Below, piece by piece: positions 16,128 through 23,078 of a stretch of DNA of 24,757 bases. A program made the position numbers and the translations under genes. Every line of letters begins with the position of its first letter. Position 1 is the stretch's first letter. The notes under the pieces were generated by a model. It worked only from the letters and a program-made list of their open reading frames with translations, was not told the origin of the DNA and did not search any database. Location of the stretch: the NCBI GenBank assembly GCA_002433465.1, contig DJIE01000049.1, forward strand, positions 1-24,757, in the 5' to 3' direction. This DNA comes from Salinisphaera sp. UBA6602 (GTDB lineage Bacteria; Pseudomonadota; Gammaproteobacteria; Nevskiales; Salinisphaeraceae).

Positions 16128-17330
16128 ATGAAACAGCCCCTGTCCGGTTATCGCGTCATCGACACCACGGCCATGGTGTCCGGCCCCCTGGCGACCATGC
16201 AGCTGGCCGATCAGGGCGCTGAAGTGCTCAAGATCGAACGCCCCGACGTGGGCGACTACACGCGCCTGGCGTCGAATCGGCGCAACGGTTTTTCGGCGAG
16301 CTATCTCAACAACAACCGCAACAAGCGTTCGGTCGCCCTGAACCTCAAGGCGTCGGCCGGACGCGATGCGCTGCTGCGCCTGTGCGCGAATGCCGATGTC
16401 TTCGTACAGAATTTTCGCCCCGGGGTGGCCGAGCGCATGGGCATCGGCGAAGCCGATATTCGTGCGGTAGCCCCCGATATCGTCTACTGCTCGATCAGCG
16501 GTTTTGGCGACGCCGGGCCTTATGCCGGCTATCCGGTCTACGATCCGCTCGTGCAGGCGTTGTCGAGCCTGGCCAGTATTCAGGGTGGCGCCGACGAGGC
16601 CCGCCCGCGTCTGGTTCGCACCATCGTACCCGACAAGCTCACCGGCTATATCGCCGCGCAGGCGATCACCGCCGCGCTGCTGGCCCGCGCCAACGGCGCG
16701 CCCGGCCAGCACGTACGCGTATCCATGCTGGATGCGGTCATCGACTTTCTCTGGCATTCGGACATGAACAGCCAGACGTTCGTGGGCGACGAGTTCGATC
16801 AGGCCCGGGCTGCCAGTTTCATCGACCTCATCTACGAAACGACCACCGGCTATATCAGCGTGGCCGTACAGACGGACAAGGAATGGCAGGCGCTCATCGC
16901 CGCTCTCGACGCGCCCGAGTGGAACGACGACCCGCGTTTTGCCACCCCCGCCAAGCGCCAGGACAACATCGATGCGCGCCTGCAGCTTACCCAGGAAAAA
17001 CTGGCCGGGAACACGGCCGAGCACTGGCTGGCCCGTCTAAGCGAGTACGGCGTACCCTGTGCGCCCGTGCTGACGCGGACCGATCTGCTCAGCCACGACC
17101 AGATCGCGGCCAACGCCATCCTTATCGAAACCGAACATGCTGAAGCCGGACGGCTGCGTCAGACCCGGCCCGCGGCGCGCTTTTCGCGGATGCCGGTCGA
17201 AGACTATCGCGGCGCGCCGGCACTGGGCGCGGATACGCGGGCAGTGCTGGCCGAGAACGGTTTTTGTGACGCCGATATCGCCGCGCTTGCCCGTTCAGGC
17301 GCGATCGACGCCACCGGAGAGCCGTCATGA
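16128..17330 (+). CDS. class III (CaiB/BaiF) CoA-transferase
   Basis: This is a 400-residue protein of the formyl-CoA/carnitine-CoA transferase family. Early family blocks are [31 protein letters not shown] and [31 protein letters not shown] and [15 protein letters not shown] follow. Asp169 in [14 protein letters not shown] falls at the position and number of the catalytic Asp of formyl-CoA transferase, so the enzyme should be active. It transfers CoA between carboxylic acids; the acid here is unknown. The start at 16128 is chosen because family homology begins at [11 protein letters not shown]; an upstream GTG at 16092 adds unrelated residues. The stop overlaps the start of the GST gene (ATGA at 17327-17330), so the two are probably translationally coupled. 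Confidence 0.92.
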   Translation: MKQPLSGYRVIDTTAMVSGPLATMQLADQGAEVLKIERPDVGDYTRLASNRRNGFSASYLNNNRNKRSVALNLKASAGRDALLRLCANADVFVQNFRPGVAERMGIGEADIRAVAPDIVYCSISGFGDAGPYAGYPVYDPLVQALSSLASIQGGADEARPRLVRTIVPDKLTGYIAAQAITAALLARANGAPGQHVRVSMLDAVIDFLWHSDMNSQTFVGDEFDQARAASFIDLIYETTTGYISVAVQTDKEWQALIAALDAPEWNDDPRFATPAKRQDNIDARLQLTQEKLAGNTAEHWLARLSEYGVPCAPVLTRTDLLSHDQIAANAILIETEHAEAGRLRQTRPAARFSRMPVEDYRGAPALGADTRAVLAENGFCDADIAALARSGAIDATGEPS

Positions 17331-18037
17331 TCGATTTCTATTACTGGCCCACGCCCAACGGCTGGAAAATATCCATTCTGCTCGAAGAGCTGGGGCTGGA
17401 CTACAACCTGATTCCGGTCGATATCAACGCCGGCGATCAGTTCGAGCCGGCGTTTCTGGCCATCTCGCCGAACAACCGCATGCCGGCCATCGTGGATCAT
17501 TCACCCGCGCCGGGCTACGGCAGCGAGCCGCTGCCGATTTTCGAATCGGGCGCGATCGCGCGTTATCTGGCCGACAAGAGCGGTCAGCTCATGCCGGACG
17601 ATGTTCGGCTGCGCAAGGAAGTCGACGAATGGCTGTTCTGGCAGGTGGGCAATCTCGGGCCCATGGGTGGGCAGATGAGTCATTTCGTCAACTATGCGCC
17701 CGGCGATCATCCGTACTCTTATAAGCGCTATACCGGCGAATATCACCGCTGTCTGGGCGTACTCGAACGCCGCCTGGCCGAACGCGATTACCTGGTCGGC
17801 GAAACCTATACCATCGCCGATATCGTCAACTGGCCCTGGGTGCTCATTGCCAAGGCCATGGGGCAACATCTCGACGAGTTTCCGCGGGTTGCGGCCTGGC
17901 GCCAGCGCATCAAGACACGCGAAGCGGTGCAGCGCGGCGTCGATCTGGGCAAGCAATGGCGCGGGGGCCAGCCCAAGACCGAGGCAGCGCGCCAGCGCCT
18001 GTTCAACCAGACCGCAGATACCGTACGCAGCCGGTAG
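17327..18037 (+). CDS. yfcG: glutathione S-transferase family protein, YfcG/YghU-like (nu class)
   Basis: The 236-residue protein starts [20 protein letters not shown]. Thr9 and Asn11 correspond to the residues E. coli YfcG uses in place of a catalytic Ser, Tyr or Cys to bind glutathione disulfide. The thioredoxin-like domain continues with ISPNNRMPAIVDHSP and FESGAIARYLADKSG. The helical domain has WLFWQVGNLGPMGGQMSHF, then YTIADIVNWPWV. YfcG-type enzymes act mainly as disulfide reductases. Compared with E. coli YfcG it has a C-terminal extension of about 20 residues. It overlaps the CoA-transferase gene by 4 nt and precedes a membrane-protein gene, forming a probable three-gene operon. This context might hint at handling a thioester or conjugate; that is inference. 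Confidence 0.92.
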   Translation: MIDFYYWPTPNGWKISILLEELGLDYNLIPVDINAGDQFEPAFLAISPNNRMPAIVDHSPAPGYGSEPLPIFESGAIARYLADKSGQLMPDDVRLRKEVDEWLFWQVGNLGPMGGQMSHFVNYAPGDHPYSYKRYTGEYHRCLGVLERRLAERDYLVGETYTIADIVNWPWVLIAKAMGQHLDEFPRVAAWRQRIKTREAVQRGVDLGKQWRGGQPKTEAARQRLFNQTADTVRSR

Positions 18038-18076
18038 GCAGCAAGCACGCGATTACAGCATACCCAAGGGAGAACC

Positions 18077-18505
18077 ATGTTCGCTTTCATCAAGGCCTTT
18101 ATCGCCGGTTTCGTATCCACGCTGACCTTCCATCAGGGCCTGCTGTGGGTGTTCATCACGGCCGGGGTCGTTCCCGGGGGCACACCCTGGAACATGACTG
18201 CCGTACCGCCGTTCGATGTGCCTTCGGTCATATCGCTGGCGTTCTGGGGCGGCCTTTGGGGCATGCTGCTGTGGCTGCTGATCCGGCGTGCGCTGGCGGC
18301 CGGCTACTACGTCGGTGCGATCATTCTCGGCGCGATCGGTCCGACGCTGGTGTATCTGTTTATCGTCCAGTGGCTCAAGGGCCAGACCATGACCGAGATT
18401 TTCGACGGCCTGAGCATGGCGCGCGTGGGCGTGGGTCTGGCGCTCAACGGTTGCTGGGGCCTTGGCGTGGCGGTGATCATGCGCATCATGCACCCGCCGC
18501 GCTAG
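18077..18505 (+). CDS. four-TM membrane protein of unknown function
   Basis: This is a 142-residue integral membrane protein with about four hydrophobic helices (roughly 5-32, 48-68, 76-99, 112-135). Distinct motifs are STLTFHQGLLWVF near the start, PPFDVPSVISLAFWGG entering helix 2, and LNGCWGLGVAVIMRIMHPP at the end. I do not recognise a characterised family; the FHQG motif with a buried His could be functional. AAGGGAGA lies 4 nt before the ATG. It follows the GST gene by 39 nt on the same strand, so it is likely the third gene of the CoA-transferase/GST operon. The hairpins of repeat copy C begin 60 nt after the stop. Confidence 0.82.
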   Translation: MFAFIKAFIAGFVSTLTFHQGLLWVFITAGVVPGGTPWNMTAVPPFDVPSVISLAFWGGLWGMLLWLLIRRALAAGYYVGAIILGAIGPTLVYLFIVQWLKGQTMTEIFDGLSMARVGVGLALNGCWGLGVAVIMRIMHPPR

Positions 18506-18565
18506 GACCTTTTCACACGCATGCCAATCGCCGCGCCGCGGCCCACGCTCGTGAAGCCGTCGCAA

Positions 18566-18633
18566 GAAACGCCGCAGACGCGGCGGCGTTTCTTTCTCGA
18601 TGGCGTTGAAAACAGCTGACGCAGTCAGCTGTT
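18566..18633 (-). repeat. dispersed two-hairpin intergenic repeat, copy C
   Basis: In minus orientation, hairpin 1 is AACAGCTGAC/GTCAGCTGTT (18633-18611, perfect 10 bp, 3-nt loop). A spacer containing TTCAACGCCATCGA follows. Hairpin 2 is GAAACGCCGC/GCGGCGTTTC (18592-18566, perfect 10 bp, 7-nt loop). On the plus strand hairpin 2 is followed by TTTCTC and can end the upstream membrane-protein gene. The element separates convergent genes (stops at 18505 and 18645). The 20 nt GCTGTTTTCAACGCCATCGA are identical in copy A. Confidence 0.85.
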
Positions 18634-18644
18634 CGGGTGCGGGA

Positions 18645-19886
18645 TTAACCGTGCCGCGGCAGGCGCAACGTAAATACGGTATGCGGCCCGTTGTCGTCGC
18701 CGTTGGCCGCGCCACCCCCGCGCGAGGCAAGCACGAGATCGCCGCCGTGGCTTCGCGCCAGCGTGCGGCTGACCGCCAGGCCCAGGCCGACGCCTTCGGA
18801 TTTGGTGGTCTTGAAGGGTTCGAATACTTCGATCGAATCGTCAACGCCCGGCCCGTTGTCGCTGATCTGGATATCGACATACTCGTCGTTGTTGCTCACA
18901 ACGTCGATGCTCAGAGTCTTGGTCTTTTCCGATGCCTCGTCGAACGCATCGATCGAGTTGCTGAGCAGGTTGCGTAATATCTGCTGGACGAACACGGCAT
19001 CCACCGGCAGCTCCAGATCGCGCAGCGAATCGGAGCATGGCCCTTCGTAGCGAATGTCGTTCGCCCGCAGCGCCGGATCGAGGATCTGGTGCACGTCGTC
19101 GATGATCGGCCCCAGGGTCTGATAGACGCGCGTCGGCCGGCCCTGGCGGGCGAAGTCGCGAAGGTGATGGATGATGGCCACTGCACGCGAGATTTCGGCG
19201 TCGGCGCGTTCGAGCGTCTGGCGCGTGTCGTCTGCGTTCGAGGTAAAGCCCATGCGTGCCCGGGCGATGAAGTTGCGTGCCGCGGTCAGTGGCTGGCTCA
19301 GGTCGTGGGCCAGGCCGGTGCCCAGCGTGGCGAACACGCTCATGCGATCCTGGCTGTTGATGTCGTACTGAAGGTTGGAAATACGGTCGTTGAACTCGAT
19401 GCGGTCGGTGATATCGAGTGCCAGCCCGGCGAGTCGATAAACCTGGCCGTCTTTGTTTTCCACCGGAAACGCCCGATCTCGGATCCAGCGCAGTTCGCCG
19501 TCGGGCCGTTCGATGCGATAGATCTCGTCGTAGTCGCCGGTATGGGCCTGGCGTTCGAATGCCTCGAGGACGCGCGCTTTATCTTCTTCGTGTACACGCG
19601 CCAGACGTTTGCTCGGGTCGTCGTAGAGGTCTTGGCAGTTCTGGCCCCAGATCTTTTCGTAGGCCGGGCAGACATAGACCAGCTGCTCGCCGGTTTCGTC
19701 GGTCATCCAGATGACTTCCCGGATGTGCTCGGCGAGTTCGCGAAAGCAGCGCTCGTTGGCTTCGATCTCCGAGTGCCGGTTCTGCTGGTCTTGAAGCTGT
19801 CGCTCGAGCTCGGCAATGCGAGCCTGTGCAGCCGCCAGCGTTTGTGGCTGCCCGGGGTCAAGAGTTTCCGACTCATCTTCGTTCAT
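18645..19886 (-). CDS. soluble PAS-domain sensor histidine kinase
   Basis: This is a 413-residue kinase without membrane segments, so it is cytoplasmic. Residues about 15-45 are predicted coiled coil (AQARIAELERQLQDQQNRHSE). A PAS domain spans about 46-165 (FRELAEHIREVIWMTD; PAC end WIRDRAFPVENKDGQVYRLAGLALDITDR). The phosphorylated His194 lies in LAHDLSQPLTAARN, the FixL/DctB-type H-box. The ATPase domain shows the N-box with Asn306/Asn310 (LRNLLSNSIDAF), the G1 box DNGPGV (343-348), the F-box FEPFKTTK and the G2 box GVGLGLA (365-371). All catalytic boxes are intact. No haem-binding PAS signature is obvious. It diverges from the response regulator gene (135 nt), which is surely its partner. 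CGGAA lies 8 nt before the ATG. Confidence 0.93.
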   Translation of the reverse strand: MNEDESETLDPGQPQTLAAAQARIAELERQLQDQQNRHSEIEANERCFRELAEHIREVIWMTDETGEQLVYVCPAYEKIWGQNCQDLYDDPSKRLARVHEEDKARVLEAFERQAHTGDYDEIYRIERPDGELRWIRDRAFPVENKDGQVYRLAGLALDITDRIEFNDRISNLQYDINSQDRMSVFATLGTGLAHDLSQPLTAARNFIARARMGFTSNADDTRQTLERADAEISRAVAIIHHLRDFARQGRPTRVYQTLGPIIDDVHQILDPALRANDIRYEGPCSDSLRDLELPVDAVFVQQILRNLLSNSIDAFDEASEKTKTLSIDVVSNNDEYVDIQISDNGPGVDDSIEVFEPFKTTKSEGVGLGLAVSRTLARSHGGDLVLASRGGGAANGDDNGPHTVFTLRLPRHG

Positions 19887-19945
19887 GGCGTCATTCCGTT
19901 AAAGCGGGGGAATAGCTGGTCTGAATGCTTATCGGCTGCTTTATC

Positions 19946-19974
19946 TTGTCAAAATAGGCTCAATACATTAAAAA
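19946..19974 (+). promoter_or_regulatory. candidate sigma-70 promoter for the response regulator gene
   Basis: TTGTCA (19946-19951, 5/6 to the -35 consensus) and TAAAAA (19969-19974, 4/6 to the -10) are 17 nt apart. The predicted leader is about 40 nt. It lies in the 135-nt divergent region with the kinase gene. Confidence 0.38.
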
Positions 19975-20021
19975 GATCGTCGCCGACAGAAGTCGCAACG
20001 TTTACCGAAAATGGGGGCAAG

Positions 20022-20642
20022 GTGCCGTTTGTCATACATATCGTGGACGATGATCCAGCGATCCGTGAATCGCTGAAAGGTCTTCTGGGCGATGCCGGTT
20101 ACCAGGTCGAGTGCTATTCCAGCGCCGAAGCCTTTCTTAACGTGCGCGCGCCCGATCGCGGCTGCGCGCTCATCGATCTGCGCCTCAAGGATATGGACGG
20201 TCTCGCTCTGCAAAAAGAGCTGGTGGCAAAGAACGCGGCCGTGAGCGTGATCATGATGAGCGCCTACGGCGATATCGAGCATGCGGTTGCGGCGATGCGT
20301 CTCGGCGCAGTGGATTTCGTGGAGAAGCCGTTTTCGCCGGAGGCAATGCTCAAGCGCGTTCAGCAGCTTGCCAAAGCCACCGACGCCGACGATCTTGCGC
20401 TGCGCGAAGCCCGCCAGCATGCGGCCCTCATCGAACTGCTCACGCCGCGAGAAAAACAGGTGATGGCCATGATCGTCGATGGTCTGGCCAATAAGCAGGT
20501 TGCGGGCCAGCTGGGCATCAGCGCGCGCACGGTGGAAACGCATCGCGTACACATAATGCAAAAGCTCAATGCCGAATCCCTGCCGCATCTGGTGCGCATC
20601 TGGCTTTCGGCCGGGCATCTCGTGGAGATTCCCGAAAGCTGA
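20022..20642 (+). CDS. FixJ/NarL-type response regulator
   Basis: This is a 206-residue two-domain regulator. The receiver has the acidic pair Asp9/Asp10 (HIVDDDP), phospho-acceptor Asp52 (ALIDLRLKDMDG), Ser80 (MMSAYGD) and Lys102 (FVEKPFS). The C-terminal LuxR-type HTH runs about 139-195 (LTPREKQVMAMIVDGLANKQVA, then SARTVETHRVHIMQKL). The overall pattern is FixJ/TodT/TtrR-like. The start is a GTG at 20022 (read as Met) with GGGGG 4 nt upstream. The open frame continues far upstream through the antisense of the kinase gene, but that part is not protein-like. Phosphorylation by the divergent PAS kinase is expected; target genes are not evident. Confidence 0.92.
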   Translation: MPFVIHIVDDDPAIRESLKGLLGDAGYQVECYSSAEAFLNVRAPDRGCALIDLRLKDMDGLALQKELVAKNAAVSVIMMSAYGDIEHAVAAMRLGAVDFVEKPFSPEAMLKRVQQLAKATDADDLALREARQHAALIELLTPREKQVMAMIVDGLANKQVAGQLGISARTVETHRVHIMQKLNAESLPHLVRIWLSAGHLVEIPES

Positions 20643-20656
20643 ACACCGCCTGATTC

Positions 20657-20681
20657 GGCGCCGTCAGAACCTGACGGCGCC
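20657..20681. terminator. perfect 11-bp GC-rich hairpin between convergent genes
   Basis: GGCGCCGTCAG (20657-20667) pairs with CTGACGGCGCC (20671-20681) around AAC. It lies 14 nt after the response-regulator stop and 32 nt after the DUF1328 stop. No T-tract follows on either strand, so it is a non-canonical (bidirectional) 3' hairpin rather than a textbook terminator. Confidence 0.55.
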
Positions 20682-20713
20682 CCAACCTTGGGTTCGCCTG
20701 GTGGCGACAGGCG

Positions 20714-20890
20714 CTATATCTTCGGCCCGCGTCCGCGCACCGCGTTGGATACCAGTGCGATCACGAACAGCACCAGGAAGATGAAGAAAAGGATCTTGGC
20801 GATGCCGGCCGCACCCGAGGCGATGCCGCCAAAGCCGAACAGCGCCGCCACGATTGCGACGATGAAAAAAGTAATTGCCCAACCCAGCAT
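20714..20890 (-). CDS. DUF1328 small membrane protein (YtjA-like)
   Basis: The 58-residue product starts [22 protein letters not shown]. It has two hydrophobic helices (about 3-20 and 31-50) joined by [13 protein letters not shown], matching DUF1328/YtjA in length and glycine pattern. It ends with a basic tail (RGRGPKI). The role is unknown; relatives are small inner-membrane proteins often found among stress genes. AAGGAG lies 6 nt before the ATG at 20890, so the longer upstream reading is rejected. The last gene of the minus-strand stress run, 155 nt after the host-attachment-family gene. Confidence 0.9.
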   Translation of the reverse strand: MLGWAITFFIVAIVAALFGFGGIASGAAGIAKILFFIFLVLFVIALVSNAVRGRGPKI

Positions 20891-21045
20891 GGTTTTCTCC
20901 TTGATTTTTGAAGCATCCGCGTGACTCGAACGACGTTGCCAGAGTCGCCCTGCGCTTTTTAATACGCTGATACATACCGGCGCCACGCGTGTACGCCAGT
21001 ATGCCGGAAAAATGTATTCAGCAATTAAATATTGTTGATCGCCCG

Positions 21046-21483
21046 CTACAGCTTTCGTGCCAGCTGTTTTTCGATCTGATCGGCATCGTGCTGGGCCCAG
21101 TTCTTGTCGATGGTTTCGGCTACCGCTTTTTCCAGCGGGCCATCCATCTTGTCGCGCAGGCGGCCTAAAAACGATGGATCGGCGACCACGATCAGTTGTT
21201 CGTACTTACTGTCGTTGAGCCCGCTCTTGAGGTGCTCGACCACCTCCTTGGCAAAGATGTCGGCATGCTTTTCGGAGGTCGTGGTCTGAGGGTCGGGCTG
21301 ATGTACGCTCGAGCCGCCGCTGTCGTGCACGTCGCCCTTGCCGCCGGTGCGCAGGTCGCCCTCGTGGGCCTCGCTTTCGCTGTGGGTCAGGGTATCGAGC
21401 AGCGTCAGGCCGCTGCCGGCACCGTCGCGGGCGAAGACTCGGGCACGTGCCGCGTCGCTGACGACGATCCATTGTTTAGCCAT
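21046..21483 (-). CDS. host attachment protein family (eRF1-like fold, Pfam Host_attach)
   Basis: This is a 145-residue protein starting [20 protein letters not shown]. The family pattern is [13 protein letters not shown], then a Gly/Asp-rich loop ([20 protein letters not shown]), then [35 protein letters not shown]. The name comes from an Agrobacterium protein proposed to aid attachment to hosts; the fold is related to archaeal eRF1/Rli domains and the biochemical role is open. No signal peptide, so it is cytoplasmic. AAGGAG lies 6 nt before the ATG. Its start is only 30 nt from the ectD terminator, so transcription may depend on read-through or on a promoter inside the ectD 3' end. Confidence 0.88.
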   Translation of the reverse strand: MAKQWIVVSDAARARVFARDGAGSGLTLLDTLTHSESEAHEGDLRTGGKGDVHDSGGSSVHQPDPQTTTSEKHADIFAKEVVEHLKSGLNDSKYEQLIVVADPSFLGRLRDKMDGPLEKAVAETIDKNWAQHDADQIEKQLARKL

Positions 21484-21513
21484 GTTGATCTCCTTGGCTG
21501 GGTTACCTCAACG

Positions 21514-21542
21514 AAAAAGCGCGGTGATTCACTCACCGCGCT
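21514..21542 (-). terminator. rho-independent terminator of ectD
   Basis: On the minus strand AGCGCGGTGA pairs with TCACCGCGCT (10 bp, 5-nt loop), followed by five T (21518-21514). It begins 19 nt after the ectD stop and ends 30 nt before the next gene on the same strand. Confidence 0.9.
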
Positions 21543-21561
21543 GTTCGTACACTTGCATAGG

Positions 21562-22497
21562 TCAGGCCGACTTGGCGAATCGAACATCCCGATAGGGATC
21601 GTGCATATCCAGCGCTCGGGGTTGGTCGCGGTTCGCCAGGAACGATGGTCGTGGCTTGTCGGCCGCGAACGGCTGCTCGAGCGCGTTTTCCACGCTGTTG
21701 TAAACGAAGAACAGGTTCGAGCGTGGCCAGGGCGACATATTCGAGTTCGAGGCATGCAGCACGTTGCATTCGAACAGCAGCAACGAGCCGGCCGGCCCCT
21801 TGGGCGCCTGGATGCCGCCCCGGTTAACCAGCGCCTGCAGGTTTTGCTGGCTGGGCACGCCGGCTTCCTGTGCCTTGAGCGAGCTCTTCCAGTTGTCGTC
21901 CGGGGTTTGGCCCACGCACGGCACGAACTGGTGATGCGAGCCCGGAATGAGCATCAGCGGGCCGTTGAACTCGTTATTGTCGGTGAGCATGATCGATGCG
22001 CTGATTGCGCGCATGCGCGGCATACCGTCTTCGGCGTGCCAGGTTTCGAAATCGGAATGCCAGTCGAACCCGGCGCCCTGAAAGCCGTATTTGTCGTTGA
22101 TACGTGACTGGTGGATATACACATCGCCGCCCAGCAGCTGGCGCACCATGCCCAGAATGCGCGGATCGCGCGTGAGCTCGGCGAAACGCTCGGAAATGCG
22201 ATGCATGTCGAAAACCGAGCGAATGGCGCCGGACTTGGGATCGCGAATCACGCCGTCCTGCTTGAGCAGCTGGTCGTCGTTGCTCATCTGTTCGAGCTCG
22301 TCGAAAAACGGCGTCATGCGCTCCTGGGAGAAAAAGCCTTTGAACCAGAGAAACCCATCGCGTTCAAAGTTCGACAGCGCCACCTCGTCCAGCGGACCCT
22401 GCCACCGGTTTTCGGTATCGGCATGCACAACCGGATCCCGACGCAGAAAGCGCGGTTCGGGGCGGCTCGTGCGCGTTATGTAATCGTCGTGTCGCAT
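21562..22497 (-). CDS. ectD: ectoine hydroxylase (Fe(II)/2-oxoglutarate dioxygenase)
   Basis: The 311-residue protein is an EctD/ThpD member of the phytanoyl-CoA dioxygenase superfamily, which converts ectoine to 5-hydroxyectoine using O2, iron and 2-oxoglutarate. The diagnostic EctD motif FDWHSDFETWHAEDGMPR occupies 144-161. The iron ligands His147, Asp149 and His248 (CNVLHASNSN) are all present. PWPRSNLFFVYNSVEN follows, with the 2-oxoglutarate-binding region. The length fits EctD (about 300). CGGAGG lies 6 nt before the ATG at 22497; the upstream extension is just the shadow of csbD. No ectABC is nearby, so ectoine must come from elsewhere in the genome or from uptake. A non-ectoine substrate is less likely given the exact motif. 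Confidence 0.93.
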   Translation of the reverse strand: MRHDDYITRTSRPEPRFLRRDPVVHADTENRWQGPLDEVALSNFERDGFLWFKGFFSQERMTPFFDELEQMSNDDQLLKQDGVIRDPKSGAIRSVFDMHRISERFAELTRDPRILGMVRQLLGGDVYIHQSRINDKYGFQGAGFDWHSDFETWHAEDGMPRMRAISASIMLTDNNEFNGPLMLIPGSHHQFVPCVGQTPDDNWKSSLKAQEAGVPSQQNLQALVNRGGIQAPKGPAGSLLLFECNVLHASNSNMSPWPRSNLFFVYNSVENALEQPFAADKPRPSFLANRDQPRALDMHDPYRDVRFAKSA

Positions 22498-22522
22498 CGT
22501 TGCCTCCGGATTGAGTAAAGGA

Positions 22523-22546
22523 CCCGGCGCCCGTGCGGGCGCCGGT
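22523..22546. terminator. perfect GC-rich hairpin between csbD and ectD
   Basis: CCGGCGCCCG (22524-22533) pairs with CGGGCGCCGG (22536-22545), flanked by a further A-T pair. It starts 7 nt after the csbD stop. On the minus strand only GTCCTTTACTC follows, so the U-tract is weak. It could attenuate read-through from csbD into ectD. Confidence 0.5.
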
Positions 22547-22552
22547 AGTGAA

Positions 22553-22750
22553 CTAGAACTTGCGTTCGAACTCGGCGAGCTTTTCTTCGGCGGCTTCCTT
22601 GGTATCGCCGTATTTCTCCTGGATCTTGGCAAGCATGTTCTGGCGCTTGCCCTGAACCTCTTCGACATCGTCGTCGGTGAGGCGGCCCCAGTGCTCACGC
22701 ACCTTGCCTTTCATGCGATCCCATTTGCCTTCGAATTGATCTTCGTTCAT
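22553..22750 (-). CDS. CsbD-family general stress protein
   Basis: The 65-residue hydrophilic protein starts MNEDQFEGKWDRMKGKVREHWG, the CsbD signature (N-x-D-x-x-x-G-x-W-x-x-x-K-G). Then come a short acidic linker (LTDDDVEEVQGKRQ) and a charged helix (YGDTKEAAEEKLAEF). CsbD proteins are abundant, poorly structured stress proteins of the YjbJ type, of unknown mechanism. AAGGA lies about 8 nt before the ATG. It is the first gene of the minus-strand run csbD-ectD-host_attach-DUF1328, which suggests stress-induced expression of ectD from the csbD promoter in 22751-23078. Confidence 0.93.
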   Translation of the reverse strand: MNEDQFEGKWDRMKGKVREHWGRLTDDDVEEVQGKRQNMLAKIQEKYGDTKEAAEEKLAEFERKF

Positions 22751-23078
22751 TGCGTGGTCCTTGCGGATGACCTTGAAAACAGTCTGGCCAAGTTAAGCGC
22801 CCGGCCGAGCCCGCTCAATACGGGCTTATACCTAAGAAACACCTGCAAAACCTGTCGCGCTCGGGCCGACGGCCCGCAAGGGGGGCGGCCGCACAGACGC
22901 CGCGTCCGCGTTGCCAGGCGGCTGACCCGACCGCAAAGCCTGGACGCCTTGCCGTACCGTGCGCGAGCACTCGAACGCGACCCGCGAGAGGTTGCCCAGA
23001 GCTGCCCAAGGTCAATCGCTCGCCCGGAACGGCTTTAGCGCGTAAGCTCGCGGCACCACTCAATCGTTTCATTGACGC
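22751..23078. other. divergent intergenic region between csbD and the 346-residue protein gene
   Basis: About 330 nt with no supportable gene; a 178-codon minus-strand frame through it runs antisense to the plus-strand gene and lacks a start signal. Promoters for both genes should be here. GATGACCTTGAAAACAG (about 22767-22783) resembles part of the dispersed repeat, but the hairpins are missing. Confidence 0.5.

Noticed and set aside
18053..18880. A 275-codon minus-strand frame running through repeat C and the four-TM gene
   Set aside because: It crosses the repeat hairpins, overlaps the kinase C-terminus in another frame and is antisense to a gene with a good ribosome site.
19089..20021. 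The response regulator could start far upstream, giving 517 residues
   Set aside because: The extra part is antisense to the kinase gene and has no receiver-related sequence. The GTG at 20022 has a GGGGG ribosome site and gives a standard 206-residue regulator.
22767..22783. Possible fourth copy of the dispersed repeat (GATGACCTTGAAAACAG)
   Set aside because: Only the spacer-like part matches; neither hairpin can form around it, so the similarity may be chance.
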